A program made the translations under genes and the position numbers. The notes beneath the pieces are model-generated. The model searched no databases and was not told where the DNA came from. It saw only the letters and a program-made list of their open reading frames with translations. This document shows, piece by piece, positions 32,401-43,125 of a stretch of 64,000 nucleotides of DNA (position 1 is its first letter; the number at the start of each line of letters is the position of its first letter). This DNA is from Axinella damicornis. Taxonomy: Eukaryota; Porifera; Demospongiae; Axinellida; Axinellidae. The stretch covers positions 684,501-748,500 of the forward strand of contig OZ007515.1 of assembly GCA_963931865.1 (NCBI GenBank). Reading direction: 5' to 3'.

Positions 32401-35359
32401 GGGCTGGTACACCTCACCATGCAACAGTATCCCCCCTCCTCCCACCCCTCACCCCTTCCCCCACCCCTCCCCCCTCCTCCCACCCCTCCCTCCTCCTCCC
32501 ACTCCTCCCCCTCCTCTCACCCCTCCCCCCACCTCCCACCCCTCCCCCCACCTCCCACCCCTCCCCCACCCCTCCCCCCTCCTCCCCCCCCCAGTGAAAT
32601 CAAATCTTTAGTTGCAACTTTCAGACTCCCATGCGTGTTGAACTCTTCCTGACCAGCACCAGATATGCGTCTGCGTTCCATTTTCTCAGCGGAGCCGTCA
32701 GTCTCAAGCCTAAGAGTGGACAGCTGTACATGCTGCTAGCCAGTGAGAGCCACTCACATTGGTGGTAACTGCCGTGAACCCTTCCTAACATAATTTCTCT
32801 CTCACAGTTGCCCTCTCTCACTTGGATGACTCTGAGAATGCGTGTCGAGCATATGAGCAGGCAGTCTCCCTGGAAAGGTTAGCATCCACACTACATATAC
32901 GATAGGCCTGGGCGTAGTGTTGTGTAGCTACACCCACTTCTGCAAATGAGGGAAGTGGGTGTGGCCATACGAGACTATTTCCCTAGCCTTGTACCCAGGC
33001 CCGGGTATCCATCCATTTCCCACACTACAAGGTGGGGGTGGGAATGTCCTGGGATGGGCCTCATCATCCTCTCGTTTGTTCACGCATGTGATGAGTATTA
33101 TCGGGCAGGCTTTAATCTCTTGTGGCAAGTGTTCTTAAGTGCATGTACGCATCAAGAATGCATGATGATGTCATCATCATTGCAGTGACGTCATCAGGTG
33201 CTCTTGATGCATGAAATACTCCATAGACTTAGTTTTGACAGGATGCACTATTTCATCACTCGGAGCTAAAAGTGGTTTGACCATAGTCTCATTCCCAACT
33301 CTTACCTGGAATGAGACCAGTTTAACCCTTGTGAACTCTTAGCTCACCAGTGTCCACCTCTGTGTGCAGGGAGGATCCTCTTGTCCACCTCAACTATGCC
33401 ATCCTGCTGTTCAACACAGACAAGCACAGTCACGCTGCAAAGCAGTTTGACCAGTTTGAGAGCAAGTTTCGCAAGTACAAGCCACCAAACCCAGACCCCG
33501 AGGTATGTGCTACTCCATGATCTGACCTGTTGTCACAAGGTGTTTTGTGCACATTTTGGAAACCATTTTCTACCAATTATGGCACATTTTGACTTGCCAA
33601 TTTTTGGATTTAACCCTTTAACCACCGAATTCTTCCCACCAAGACAACACATTTTCATGCATTCAGCGCACACCACTTTCGTAGGTACTCCTCTCCCACA
33701 GCATTCGCTCCTCAGCGGCCAAACTTGGTGGGGCCCGCACACATGGAGAGACCCCTCTGGCAATACCGTTAATGATATTCATGACCCCCCACAAGGCCAG
33801 CAATCGGAGGTCAAAGGTGGATGTCAGCCGGATTTTCGCCCAGCATTTCCCTAAACTTGGGCCAGATCTGACTGATGGCACACCTTACACCACCAATTTG
33901 CAGGTTTTCTTGAGGCCCTGGGAGGGTGTATGAATATCATTAGAATCAAAAATTCTCGGGTCAATGAATCTCATTAAAATCAAAAAACGCCCACGACAGG
34001 CCGAAGGGGGGGGCTGCCGCCCCCCCTTCGAAACCCCCCCGCTTGTACGTTTAGTGGGGGAGGCGCGCCGAAATCTGACCAAATTTTTGAGTTCGTGCCT
34101 TAAAGTCGTCCCTAGGCCCTCTGAAGACTTTTTGGTCTCTTCTTGGACTGGCGAGAAGCCCTACAAGTGCATAGGGTCTAAATGACGCCTATAGACGTCA
34201 ATGGGGCTTAAAGGGTTAAACCTGAATTGGCAGAAACAGCACTCCTGTTCTTTTGGGTGACTGATGTGCCAAAAATGGTCCAATCAACCAAAATTGGTAC
34301 TGGGAATAGTGAAAAAACAATGATGTCATCATGCGCTCTTGGAATGAGATATGAAGCTGGGAATTGTGCCATTGTGGTCAGCATAAAAACAGCTTTCAAA
34401 TGATGTCCTTAAAATTATTTTTAATGTCAGTCACATTTTTGTCAAAAATCGCACTCGACCAAAGGCTATAATCCATGGTTTTTCATGATTTTGGGTCAAA
34501 ATTCAACCGATGGCAAAACGGACATCATTGGAATGCTCTATTCATGCTGATCACAATGGTGCAAATCCCAGCTTCATATCTCATTCCTAGCCCAAGATAC
34601 CTAGCACAGCAGAATTCCTTCTCCGTAAGTCCAAAGAAAGACATGTTGTAGCCATGGATATGAAGCTGAGAATTGTGCCATTGTGGTCAGCATCAATTTA
34701 TGATTTTTTTTGTCGAAAAATCGCACTCGACCAAGGGTATATACAGTATAATCTGTGGATTTTGGGTCAAAATTCGACCGACAGCAAAATGGACATCATT
34801 GAAATACTCCATTCATGCTGATCACAATGGTTCAAACCCCAGCGGCCATAATTTGTTTCAAAAATGTGCCAGTTTTGGTATGTGACCATACCTAGACATC
34901 TCTTGTGGGCCCCAGGATGAGCTTACCACAAGAATGATGGTACTGTTAGCCTTGTTGGAAGACTAGTAGTGCTGGCACAATTTTATGCTACAGGTTCTGG
35001 ATGTGAGAAAAAGGCTGGGCCCCATCCTGCATACGGGGGAGGAGTTGGTGGAGAAAGGGGAAAAGAGGAAGAAGGGGAGAAAGACCACCAAGGAGCTGCA
35101 ACCTGATGGAGGTGAAGGCAAGGAGGGGGCTGGTTTGGAGGAGGGGTCCGACGGTGTCTCTGCCCAACCAGATGGTAGACTACCAACCACTCCACGAAGC
35201 AGTCATCCGGCCAGAGAGAAAGCAGCATTGGGAAAAGAGACAGCGGATAGAGAGGAGAAAGGAGGAGATGAAGTGATGGCAGAAGAGCCAGGTGAAGACG
35301 ACAGTGACTATATGGATCCAGCTGATGCCATCCCAAGGAACGTCGCTTATGATCTCTGA
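29426..35359 (+). CDS. BBS4: Bardet-Biedl syndrome 4 protein (BBSome TPR subunit)
   Basis: TPR protein of the BBSome, which moves membrane cargo in cilia. Start [18 protein letters not shown]; then [257 protein letters not shown]; and [20 protein letters not shown] Lys/Glu-rich tail (34996-35359) follows. The TPR order matches animal BBS4 over its length; the charged tail differs. Introns contain a 22-bp minisatellite and nested repeats (33.5-34.9 kb). Its presence implies a ciliated organism. Confidence 0.95.
29948..30354. repeat. 22-bp minisatellite in BBS4 intron
   Basis: About 18 units of GATCATTGCATCGTGTATCC + CT, with T/G (CATTG/CAGTG) and CGTG/CATG variants, lie directly upstream of the [12 protein letters not shown] exon. 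Each unit contains a GATC palindrome (TGATCA). Confidence 0.92.
32430..32596 (+). repeat. CCCTCC pyrimidine tract in BBS4 intron
   Basis: Pyrimidine-only CCTCCCACCCCTCCC repeats begin just after the LVHLTMQQ exon donor and run on for about 165 bp. The next acceptor is at about 32660. Non-coding despite open proline-rich frames. Confidence 0.85.
33553..34860. repeat. dispersed repeat family D (BBS4 intron copy), interrupted
   Basis: Shares long stretches with 44177-44790. The common phrases are CTACCAATTATGGCACATTT, TTGGCAGAAACAGCACTCCT and alternating inverted blocks GATATGAAGCTGGGAATT / CCCAGCTTCATATCTCATTC. The copy is split by the element at 33614-34215. Internal inverted blocks at about 34345, 34560, 34655 and 34815 show a self-complementary, multi-hairpin structure. 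Confidence 0.75.
33614..34215. mobile_element. piggyBac-like MITE with TTAA target duplication
   Basis: 602 bp bounded by CCCTTTAA (33614-33621) and TTAAAGGG (34208-34215), with TTAA directly outside each end (33610-33613 and 34216-34219). The related repeat at 44177-44790 keeps an uninterrupted TTAA at the same place (about 44232), in effect an empty site. CCC termini and TTAA duplication are hallmarks of piggyBac-type elements. The interior has a G/C hairpin (about 34003-34030) and no transposase. Confidence 0.8.
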
Positions 35360-35702
35360 TGACTGAATGTACGATGCACACAGGCAACCCAACCACTTGA
35401 TTAGGACTACACTGCTATACTAATCCTGTAGAAGAGAAATGTAACGCCAATAATACTATCGCCACAGTTTTGACATCGCGAGGCAATGGAGGTGTGTTGC
35501 TGTGCTCCTCAATGTCTGGAGTTAGTCATAGCATTAACAAGACACTGTTCTCAGTGCTAAACTGATACACACACAACAACTACACACAGCACAATGCTAT
35601 ACAATATCTGTAGTCTCGTGTCGCCAGACCATGCAGAATGGGGTCTGGCCACGCAACTTAAGACTATACAATCTGATGGGAAGTGACCAATAGCTGATGA
35701 GG
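35360..35702. other. convergent 3' region BBS4/MRPL38
   Basis: No gene. Contains a diverged inverted pair, AGTCTCGTGTCGCCAGACC (about 35613) and GGTCTGGCCACGC...AAGACTA (about 35641-35664), that looks like another small foldback element; a one-ended relative lies near 38660-38688. Confidence 0.5.
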
Positions 35703-37905
35703 TTAGAACATGTTCCTGTACTTGTTGGCCCTAGTCTCCCGCACCTCTGCCCGCTTTAATGTTCTCGGGGTCACTTCTTTCTCAAGGTCATAGACTGGCT
35801 CCGGGTAGACTGAAAAAGAGAAAGTGCTGGTCACCAAGACTTGGTCTAGCCTCATTCCCAGGCCTGAGACACGCCTGGGAACGAGGCTAGACATGGTCAT
35901 ACAATCACCTGCAACGCTGTCTATCGTATTTCATGTAAGGGATGTGTTCATCAATACATCGTTGAGATGAGTCAGTCGCTTCTTTGATGTAACAATCACA
36001 GCTAGGGCTAATCTCAAAGATTAGGCCTGCAGCATACCAACCTAGTGTGTCAGCAGCTTAGCTGCTAGCTCCTCTCTGCCTGGCCAGTCACACACACGTG
36101 CAGCATGTGTGACTGACCAGGTGGAGAGGGGCTAACAGCTAGACAGGTGTGTCTGGTGACATTGCTGACCTAGTGTGTTCATGTATGTTCTGTGCACACT
36201 CTCGTCCCACTGACTCTGGTAGTAACAGAAGGTGTATGGCTGTACAATAGGGTGAGTGGCTATGAAGTGTTGGGTAGAGAAAGTTCGCTCCTCCAACCTG
36301 TTTGGTGTGTGTGTGTAGGTTACAAACAATGGAGGCTCGTGAGACTGTTGGGTAACAAGGCTGCATATACCTGCAGCGTATTGAAGCAGTCCAACGTACC
36401 ACAAGGCTCTGTGTCGTACACTGGGCAACTTAGTGCTTATGAGGGGGGTGGGGTGTGTGTAGAGAGTGAACACGAAGCGGTGGAAGCCGGTTCCCCTGGG
36501 GGGGACAGGGGCAAGGTAGGGGCACACGGTTTCACCAGTAGCAAGGTCACCATCCTGGATGTTCACACTAGAGAATGAAGGAGATGCAACGTCAACCATC
36601 TTGAAACTTCTTAGCCCCATTCGCGGGACCTGGGAACAAGGCTAAGTGTTACTATGAACTATGAAGCCACATGTACCATTCGTCCATATACTGTGCATCT
36701 GACTGCATTGCACAACTGAATTCAGGATTTCTCTCTGTATGTCAGCTCTTCACTTCAAGGTCTAAGACCATGTTACTTTATGGAGAGGGTTTGTCCTCTA
36801 CACAGACAGCACTAGTAATCTCCAGTAATCTCTAGTGATAATTTACAAAGGGCTGCATTCATCCCCTGAAGACAGTTGGTCATAATCCCTCAGTCGTCCG
36901 TTTATGAAACCACGGACATTCTAGCTTACACCATCCATTGGAGCAGTTCCTTGGTGTTGCTCAGCAGGTGGCCATCAGGGTTAGCGAGGAGGAGACTGGA
37001 GAGGCAGTCCTTTGGGAGGGAAGTCACTGTGGGAGGAACACCAGCCTGGGACAAGGAATTGTGACATTTAGGGCTGGGATAATCAGAGGAGGTTGGACAA
37101 GCTCTCTGTATCATGTCACTGTGTGGAACTATTCAGCTCAGATTCTCAATACCGCCAACCCCTAACATGGACATTACATCATACATAGGTATAGTTGTAT
37201 GCACCTTTTCAGCAGAGATGATGTTCCCTCTGTGGACCGTGTCCTCACCCCTTGCACCATACACAACTCTCATGAATCCTTGAGGCTTGAACAGCATGCC
37301 AAAGATGTCCTGGTAAATGTGGGAATGGAGTCCGACTCTCTGGAGGTGATTCCTCCCCAGATGCAGTTGCCACTCACTGTGGACCGTATCCAGAGGGACT
37401 TTCACTGCAGGAAAGAAGAGACAAAGGTGCAGTCTGAGACAGGGATACGGTATGCATTAGCTGAACGTCAACATCTGTGTGTGTTCTGTCCTCACAATTG
37501 AAACACCACAACTCTGCAGAGGAAAGGAGATCCTAAGGTCAGCCCTCACATTTGTTCCTTCTTGCTGCTCTCTCCAACGCAGGGTCCCTGCGGTTCTGTC
37601 TCAGCACTTCATTCCGTTGGAACCGGGCTGCTCTCGCCTTGCCCTTGATGACAGGAACTAGGGTAATTAACCAAACCGTTGTGCATACAGTTGTCTGCAT
37701 AATTTTCTCAAACAAGAGTACATCTCGAGGGCCTATAGGGTTCACCTTCACTGGAGCAGTGCCTGCAAACCCCAGCAGTGGCTGCAGTGCGCAGTAGGGG
37801 AAGAATCCCTGTTTCTGGGGAGGTGAAGACCACTCCACCTCCCTTCTGGAAAGGTCCCAGTGCAGACATCCTAGCAGCTGATTTCCAAATGGTGCACACC
37901 AACAT
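35703..37905 (-). CDS. MRPL38: mitochondrial large ribosomal subunit protein mL38
   Basis: PEBP-fold protein of the mitochondrial large ribosomal subunit. Minus-strand exons: MLVCTIWKSAARMSALGPFQ (basic, likely presequence; alternative start 37869); VPVIKGKARAARFQRNEVLR; KVPLDTVHSEWQLHLGRNHL with IYQDIFG, VVYGARGEDTVHRGN (about 37405-37205); SLLLANPDGHLLSNTKELL (about 37050-36930); GDLATGETVCPYLAPVPPRG then TGFHRFVFTLY (PEBP ligand-site strand, about 36570-36470); LEERTFSTQHFIATHP, YYQSQWDESVHRTYMNTL; HIPYMKYDRQR; and EPVYDLEKEVTPRTLKR to KYRNMF-stop. This matches mL38 from its middle to the C-terminus; the N-terminus is divergent. Divergent from STMP1, also mitochondrial. Confidence 0.9.
35847..35889. 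mobile_element. 43-bp foldback element, family A
   Basis: Ends TAGCCTCATTCCCAGGCC and GCCTGGGAACGAGGCTA. Flanks GACTTGGTC (35838-35846) and GACATGGTC (35890-35898) match at eight of nine bases. In the last MRPL38 intron. Confidence 0.83.
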
Positions 37906-37982
37906 AAATATAATTGCACCCTGGCATATGAATACTGCACTCTATGCACTATAACCGTGTCGGTGTCAGAAGCTAGCTAGCT
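37906..37982. promoter_or_regulatory. divergent promoter MRPL38/STMP1
   Basis: 77-113 bp depending on the MRPL38 start. Both genes encode mitochondrial proteins, so coordinated expression is plausible. No recognised factor site. Confidence 0.45.
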
Positions 37983-38037
37983 ATGATGTCGTGGATAGTA
38001 AGTTTGCACTTCTGATGCATGGTTGTACTTAATTGTG

Positions 38038-38086
<49 letters not shown>

Positions 38087-38875
38087 GCATATATGTGTCC
38101 ATATGTGTGATGGTATATCATGAGTGTGAGAAGCCAGGGTAACTAGCTAGGAGTCCTGAAGTAAGAATGAACTTGTACTGCCATTCCTTCTGTGTGCTAC
38201 AACAGATTGGACTGGCTGCTGGGACAGTCTTTGGGATATATGTTGCACAGAACTACCAGGTGGGACAGTTGTTCGTACAGTGTGTGTACTTAATTGTGGG
38301 GAGGTGGGAGGAGTGTGAGAGGTCTGGCGTCACGCCCACTTGCAGATGGAACACAAAATGTAATTAAGGCATCCTGTTGATTATGTCACAACTTTGAAGC
38401 CATATAGCTATTTGACTGTACATGACTTGTTCAGTTAACGTTTTGAACAATGGATGCTGTACGAAGGCTAGCTGTTGTAGCTGCATACTCCATAGTGAAA
38501 ATCATATTTTGAGCACATCCCAGTATGCACCAGGAGAGCTTACATCATTATGCACTCCTGGATGCACATAACCTCGTTCCCAGGCTCTCATTCTAGAACG
38601 AGAGCCTGGGAACGAGGCTAGGATGCACTGGTGAGGTATAGTCCCCCCCCCCATTCTGTGTGGAATGGGGTTGGCCACGCGAGACTAAGGTGAGGTATAT
38701 ATAATTTGCATCACTCTAATTCTGCATCATATTATCCTATCTGTAGGTGCCGAACATAGCTGCACTGTTTAGCAAAACCAAAGAGGTTGTTACATCATAC
38801 GAGATTCCTAAAAGACAAGATGAGTCCAACCCTCCCCCTCCCCCTCAAGACGGCAACAGTGACAAGAACAAATAA
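37983..38875 (+). CDS. STMP1: short transmembrane mitochondrial protein 1
   Basis: Micropeptide of the STMP1 (DUF4535) family, linked in vertebrates to inner-membrane respiratory complexes. Three phase-0 exons: 37983-37997 (MMSWI, donor GTAAGT); 38206-38259 (IGLAAGTVFGIYVAQNYQ); and 38747-38875 (VPNIAALFSKTKEVV ... DGNSDKNK-stop). The joined product is 65 residues, with one transmembrane helix running into the family signature G.YVAQNY..PN and a proline/lysine-rich tail longer than in vertebrates. An AATAAA at 38871-38876 overlaps the stop codon. It is easily missed because no exon exceeds 130 bp. An intron carries a GT/poly-G tract and a foldback element. Confidence 0.88.
38045..38087 (+). 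repeat. GT run followed by poly-G tract
   Basis: GT dinucleotides then about 18 G in STMP1 intron 1. The same GT/CA plus poly-G/C pairing occurs in many introns of the window. Confidence 0.85.
38569..38620. mobile_element. foldback element, family A
   Basis: Ends TAACCTCGTTCCCAGGCTCT and AGAGCCTGGGAACGAGGCTA. Flanks GGATGCACA and GGATGCACT match at eight of nine bases. In STMP1 intron 2. Confidence 0.82.
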
Positions 38876-39115
38876 ACACTGCTCTAGTCAGTGTTTGGAA
38901 AGAAAATTATTCCTATTTGCTTTTTTAACACATCCTTGGACAGAGTACGCGAGGTGTTAACGACAGCTGTTGTATAGTATCTGTGAAATGTTCAAGACAG
39001 TTAAAATGTTGGTGGTTAAGTTACCCACAAAATTAATGATCGTTGCAGTAACGAGGTTTCTCACCCCCCACAGAAGAATTGCTGCAAGTGAATGCTATCA
39101 CAATGGACACGCATG

Positions 39116-39339
39116 TGCATTCAGGCCCTGATATACCCTAATCACTGCCCTACTTCCTGCTGGACCAATAACTATACTATAGCCTTGTTCCCAGGCCTCC
39201 ACGCCCAGCTTTTGTCGCAACAGTACTGCAAGCGACAAAAGCTGGGTGTGGAGGCCTGGGAACAACTGAGGCTAGTTATTGGTCCGGCAGGAAGTAGGGC
39301 AGTGATTAGGGTATATCAGGGCGCGGGCCTGAATGCGCA
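39116..39339. mobile_element. family B inverted-repeat element with nested family A element
   Basis: Arms of about 57 bp, left from GCATTCAGGCCCTGATATAC through CCTACTTCCTGCTGGACCAA and right the near-perfect complement, enclose a family A hairpin at 39180-39274. Same TATTGGTCCGGCAGGAAGTA ends as copies at 49852, 50521 and 63146. It lies upstream of CYBA. Confidence 0.82.
39180..39274. mobile_element. foldback element, family A (long subtype), nested
   Basis: Ends TAGCCTTGTTCCCAGGCCTC and GAGGCCTGGGAACAACTGAG + GCTA, with the subtype interior CACGCCCAGCTTTTGTCGC. It sits at the centre of the family B element, so it inserted after it. Confidence 0.8.
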
Positions 39340-39504
39340 AGTCCTGGTTACTGGCTGGTAACACAAGGCTAATTTCCGGAAGTGAGTTTGCGTGACGTCA
39401 CGTACACGTGCAGCGCTGTTCCGTACGTGTTGTTTTCCGTTCCGTTCCGCGAAATAGGGAGCCTGAAGTCCGTTGTTTATTTCCTGGGATCAGAGTTGAG
39501 AAAG

Positions 39505-42378
39505 ATGAGTGCAGAACAAGAGGCGACCACGCGGTGCTGTGCCAGCGGCCCCGAAGCGAACTGCTGTTGCTGTCGGGTGGAATGGGCGATGTGGGGGAAC
39601 GTTAACGCGCTCTACGCTGCCGCTTGTGAGGAATATTCTGTTATTTACCCTCTTGAATTGGAGGTGTTTCCTCCCGCACATACACTACAGCAGACCCCCT
39701 CTCCAACTTATTGCCTACCAAGATATTCCAGGCCATAAAGATCGGCTTGACAGTGGAGTCACTGTTTGGTAGCCACCGGTGCACCACGATCGCTACCACT
39801 ACTGCTAGTCCCAGTTGTGCTAAACAACCTGCTTGAGGCAGCCACCTGTCTGTAGTAGCCAAACATACTGGGATCCCATGAGTGACCACTAGATGGTTTC
39901 CACTGTATGCGAGGCACGCCAGGCAAGCCTTTATCAACTAGTCTGCTTTTCATGCTGCAAGCAATGAAGAGCTGGAAGGTAACAATTTCACAAACTAGAA
40001 GGTTGACTCTTGGGTAGCCACCCATTGTGGATGGTCCCCCGCGAGACAAGGAGCAATGACCATGTAGCCGAGGCTGGCATGGTGCATTGATCAGGAATTT
40101 CAGAAGTAAGGCCTCTCTGTCCGACCCTTGATAAACATGTCCGTTGTACTCTTCCACTCTCTGTGCAGTCATTTTCATTGGTGGAGTTGTTGCTGCGACA
40201 GTGGACACCATCACATTGGACGGCATCCCCCCGCACAACTTTGGGGCAATCTCACGGTGGATGGTCATGTATCCCAGCTCCCAGTGTTGTCCAGGATACT
40301 CTGTACTTAGTACTCAAATTACATAGCTGTCTATATGAAGGGTAGGATTGGGCGGAAGGGCAAGCGTGAGCATGCCTCAGGAGCGCATGAGCCGCCGAAG
40401 CCTTTGGCGGCTCATGCGCTCCTGGTATTATTATATATCCTATTCGCATCCATTTTCCATTCATGTAGCACTGAATTCCACATGATCGTGTTTGAGTGTC
40501 TCTGTCGTCGTATGCCTGTCATATGCTCTGCCATAAATCAAAGTGGTCAAAAGTGCATAATTTGTCAAATATCTGTTCTGCACCTGCACTGCTCCCACAT
40601 TGTCGTGCATTCCTCTAGCTTTAAGTATTTTCCTTGGAAGGACAACCAGAAAATGCCCGGGATAATTCTTCCTAGGTAGCTGGTGGGACTTGAACCTGCA
40701 GTGTAGCTTCGTTCCCAGGCCCTGCCCATTTTTCCATCGCTTGCAAGCCCCGCCCATCTGCAATGGGGCCTGGGAACGAGGCTAGTAGTCTCTTACACCA
40801 AAGCCTCCCCTGGTATCTGTGTTGAAGGTTTTGAGTATTGCAAATTCCAATCCTGAGTAGGACTATGGGATGGTGTAAAATGAGACTGTGTGTTGCACAG
40901 CAGTTACTCTCACAAAGGATTGCTGAACCCAATCTTGTGCCTTGGAAGACGCCTATTATGGTCGTGTGTGTATGTTGATGTTGGCACTATTGAGACCATC
41001 TTGCACTCTCCTCCGGAGTGGGTGTTTCCTTTACTGGCCGTCCAGTTTGATTGGTTTGGGTATTTTCTTTGTGGAATACCCGCGCAGTGCACGGAGAGCC
41101 AAGAAGACCAATGTGGAGAGACCGTAGGGATGGACACACATATACACACACAGTCATACACTCACCTCACACAACACACACACACTCACATTGCACAATA
41201 CACATACTCATGCACTCACATTGCACAATACTCAACACACAGGTATGCACACACACACACACACATACAAGGCAACATGCACAATGTCGTGTTACGTACA
41301 CAAGCGCACATACATACACAACACACACACACATACACCCACACACGCATACACCCACCCACACACACGCATACACCCACCCGTACACACTCACCACACA
41401 CACATGCACACACACACACTGTTACCACTGTGCAGGGGCCAGAAGTACCTTGCTCCTCTCCTTCACGCCACTCGGTTCGTGGGGAGGAATTACATTGTAC
41501 GCTTCCTGGTCTACCTGGTGTAAGTCACATGACCAAAATAGACTACACTAGAACAACATGTCAATGTTATCTAAAACTGAAATAGTTCAGTTTTGGTTTT
41601 AATTAGGTAGAAGTCGCATTGTTTAGTTCAGTTTTAGTTTTAATTACTGAATCTCAAAGGGCTAACTTAGTAAAGGCTCTTTTAGTTTTAGTAACCACCA
41701 TTTTTGGGTGATTTTCATATTAGTTACACTCCTGGTAGGGGAAAAATAATAGTGCCGCGTAAATAAATAATATAATGTTTGACTACTTGGGATTGGCCTG
41801 CAAAGATTCTGACTACACCGCCGTGATCGCTATCAAGCACTGACCTGAATGATAAAAGTTGGTGCTGAAATTCACCTTGGTCGTGGAGATATGAGCGCTT
41901 TTGTCTCGCCGTAGGCCGCCATTGCTCGAGCGCTCTCTTCGACTTCCGGTGGCAGTACCGTTCTTAGGAAAGGCACACGAAGATTGTGACCACATGGCCG
42001 TGATCGCTGTCGTTCACTGACGCTTACATGCCGAAACTCACCATGCTGTCTAAGTTGTGAGTGCTGTAATTATGTCTTGTCTTCCTTTTGGTCGCCATTA
42101 ATTGCTCGCGATCGACTGAGCCACGTGGCATGTGCGTTAATTGGAACGAATTGAGCTTCGCTACGGCAAGGCAAACGCGGGGCTGCAACGGCTACCAGGA
42201 GTGCGGTTGCCCCTCGTTTAGTTGTAGTTTTAATTAACAGGCTGAGACAGTCCTCATTTTAGTTTTAGTTTTAATTACTAAAGCGAAATATGCCATACTA
42301 AAAATGCATTATAGTTTTAGTTAACTAAAACAACATTGCAACATGTGTAGATACAAGACTCTCCCTTTCTTCCCCCCC

Positions 42379-42409
<31 letters not shown>

Positions 42410-43125
42410 ACACAGGGCTCTGATTCCCTGTTTCTTTGTTCTCTCTGCCATCTTGGGAGCGATGTGCCTCTCCTTCGCCTGCATATGCTACTTCATTGTG
42501 AGTCTCTGTTGCCTGTGTATGCATGGTCTGGTGACATAGGTGGTGAAAGGTTAGCCTCGTTCCCAGGCTGCTTGGGAGGCCTGGGAGTGAGGCTAGTGGA
42601 AGGGAGCAAGTATTGTTGGGGCAGACTCCACCCCACTTATGGCTTTCTAGTTGTCTGTGTCAAGACTGGTGAGGAAGTAACCCCCCCCCCCCCATACGGT
42701 TTGCGCCAGACAGCACCATCTTAGTTCTGTTGCAAAGTTGGGAGGGGCTACACTGAGAGTCTGTAGTTGAACAGCAAGAAATTTACCAGCACTACAAACA
42801 CCACTTGTGAATATTATTGCTGCCCGTTCACAAGATGTGATATGGCGTCTGAACGGCTGTACCTGAGCACCTCAAAATAGCACTCATAAGCACATGCACC
42901 ACACACATCACACATCAGGCTGCACTCAATGGGGAACAGTGGAAGGCTCCGTCTCTCGCATGGGGACCCGGTGCCAGCCCAAAGGAGGAACCTCAAGTGG
43001 GTCACTCCCTCCCTGAAGCACCCTCCCACCCTCCACCCCGTCCCCCTCCGCAGCTCAAATACGGCATCTCAGACCCTCCTTCAGCGCCACCCCCCAGACC
43101 CGTACCGAGGAAGCACATCGAATGA
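39505..43125 (+). CDS. CYBA: cytochrome b-245 light chain (p22phox)
   Basis: p22phox partners NOX NADPH oxidases in membranes and recruits the cytosolic organizer through its proline-rich tail. Six exons joined in phase give 219 residues. Residues 1-24 form a Cys-rich extension absent from human (CCCC at 20-23); then VEWAMWGNVNAL (27-36 region, matching human IEWAMWANEQAL); FIFIGGVVAAT; FGAISRLIGLGIFFVEYPRS (65-84); VERPGQKYLAPLL; GRNYIVRFLVYLVALIPCFF; LSAILGAMCLSFACICYFI; LNGEQWKAP. The tail has two SH3-type motifs, PSHPPPRPPP (186-195) and PPSAPPPRPVPRK (204-216). Human has one site of this kind. Introns hold family A, C and other repeats. Exon joins all keep frame. Confidence 0.93.
40378..40424. 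repeat. perfect 19-bp-stem hairpin in CYBA intron
   Basis: Arms 40378-40396 and 40406-40424 are exact complements (CAGGAGCGCATGAGCCGCC and its complement) around a 9-nt loop. A second GCCGCCGAAG-like context suggests a small foldback insertion. No family member was seen elsewhere in the window. Confidence 0.7.
40704..40784. mobile_element. foldback element, family A (long subtype)
   Basis: Ends TAGCTTCGTTCCCAGGCCC and GGCCTGGGAACGAGGCTA with a diverged interior (CATCGCTTGCAAGC). No clear target duplication. Confidence 0.75.
41135..41422. repeat. CA/CACAT-rich array
   Basis: Irregular CACACA, CATACA and CACTCA repeats fill CYBA intron 3 up to the GQKYLAPLL exon. Open HT-rich frames here are artefacts. 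Confidence 0.85.
41580..42345. mobile_element. family C element inside an older TTTTAGTTTTAATTA repeat
   Basis: The family C copy (about 41728-42214) is bounded by ACTCCTGGTAG (41728-41738) and CTACCAGGAGT (42192-42202) followed by GCGGTTGCCCCTCGT. It closely matches 55560-56058 (shared phrases AGTGCCGCGTAA, GATTCTGACTACACC, GGAGATATGAGCGCTTTTGT, CGACTTCCGGTGGCAGTACC). Flanking blocks on both sides share AGTTTTAGTTTTAATTA, suggesting insertion into an earlier repeat. No coding capacity. Confidence 0.7.
42371..42416. repeat. poly-C tract plus CA run
   Basis: About 25 C followed by CA repeats, ending at the acceptor (CACACAG) of the CYBA exon encoding ALIPCFFVLSAILG. Confidence 0.9.
42552..42595. 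mobile_element. foldback element, family A
   Basis: Ends TAGCCTCGTTCCCAGGC and GGCCTGGGAGTGAGGCTA. Flanks GTGAAAGGT and GTGGAAGGG match at seven of nine bases. In CYBA intron 5. Confidence 0.75.

Noticed and set aside
32352..32652. Proline-rich frames after the BBS4 LVHLTMQQ exon
   Set aside because: Pyrimidine-rich intron; BBS4 continues at the [12 protein letters not shown] exon in phase across a normal intron.
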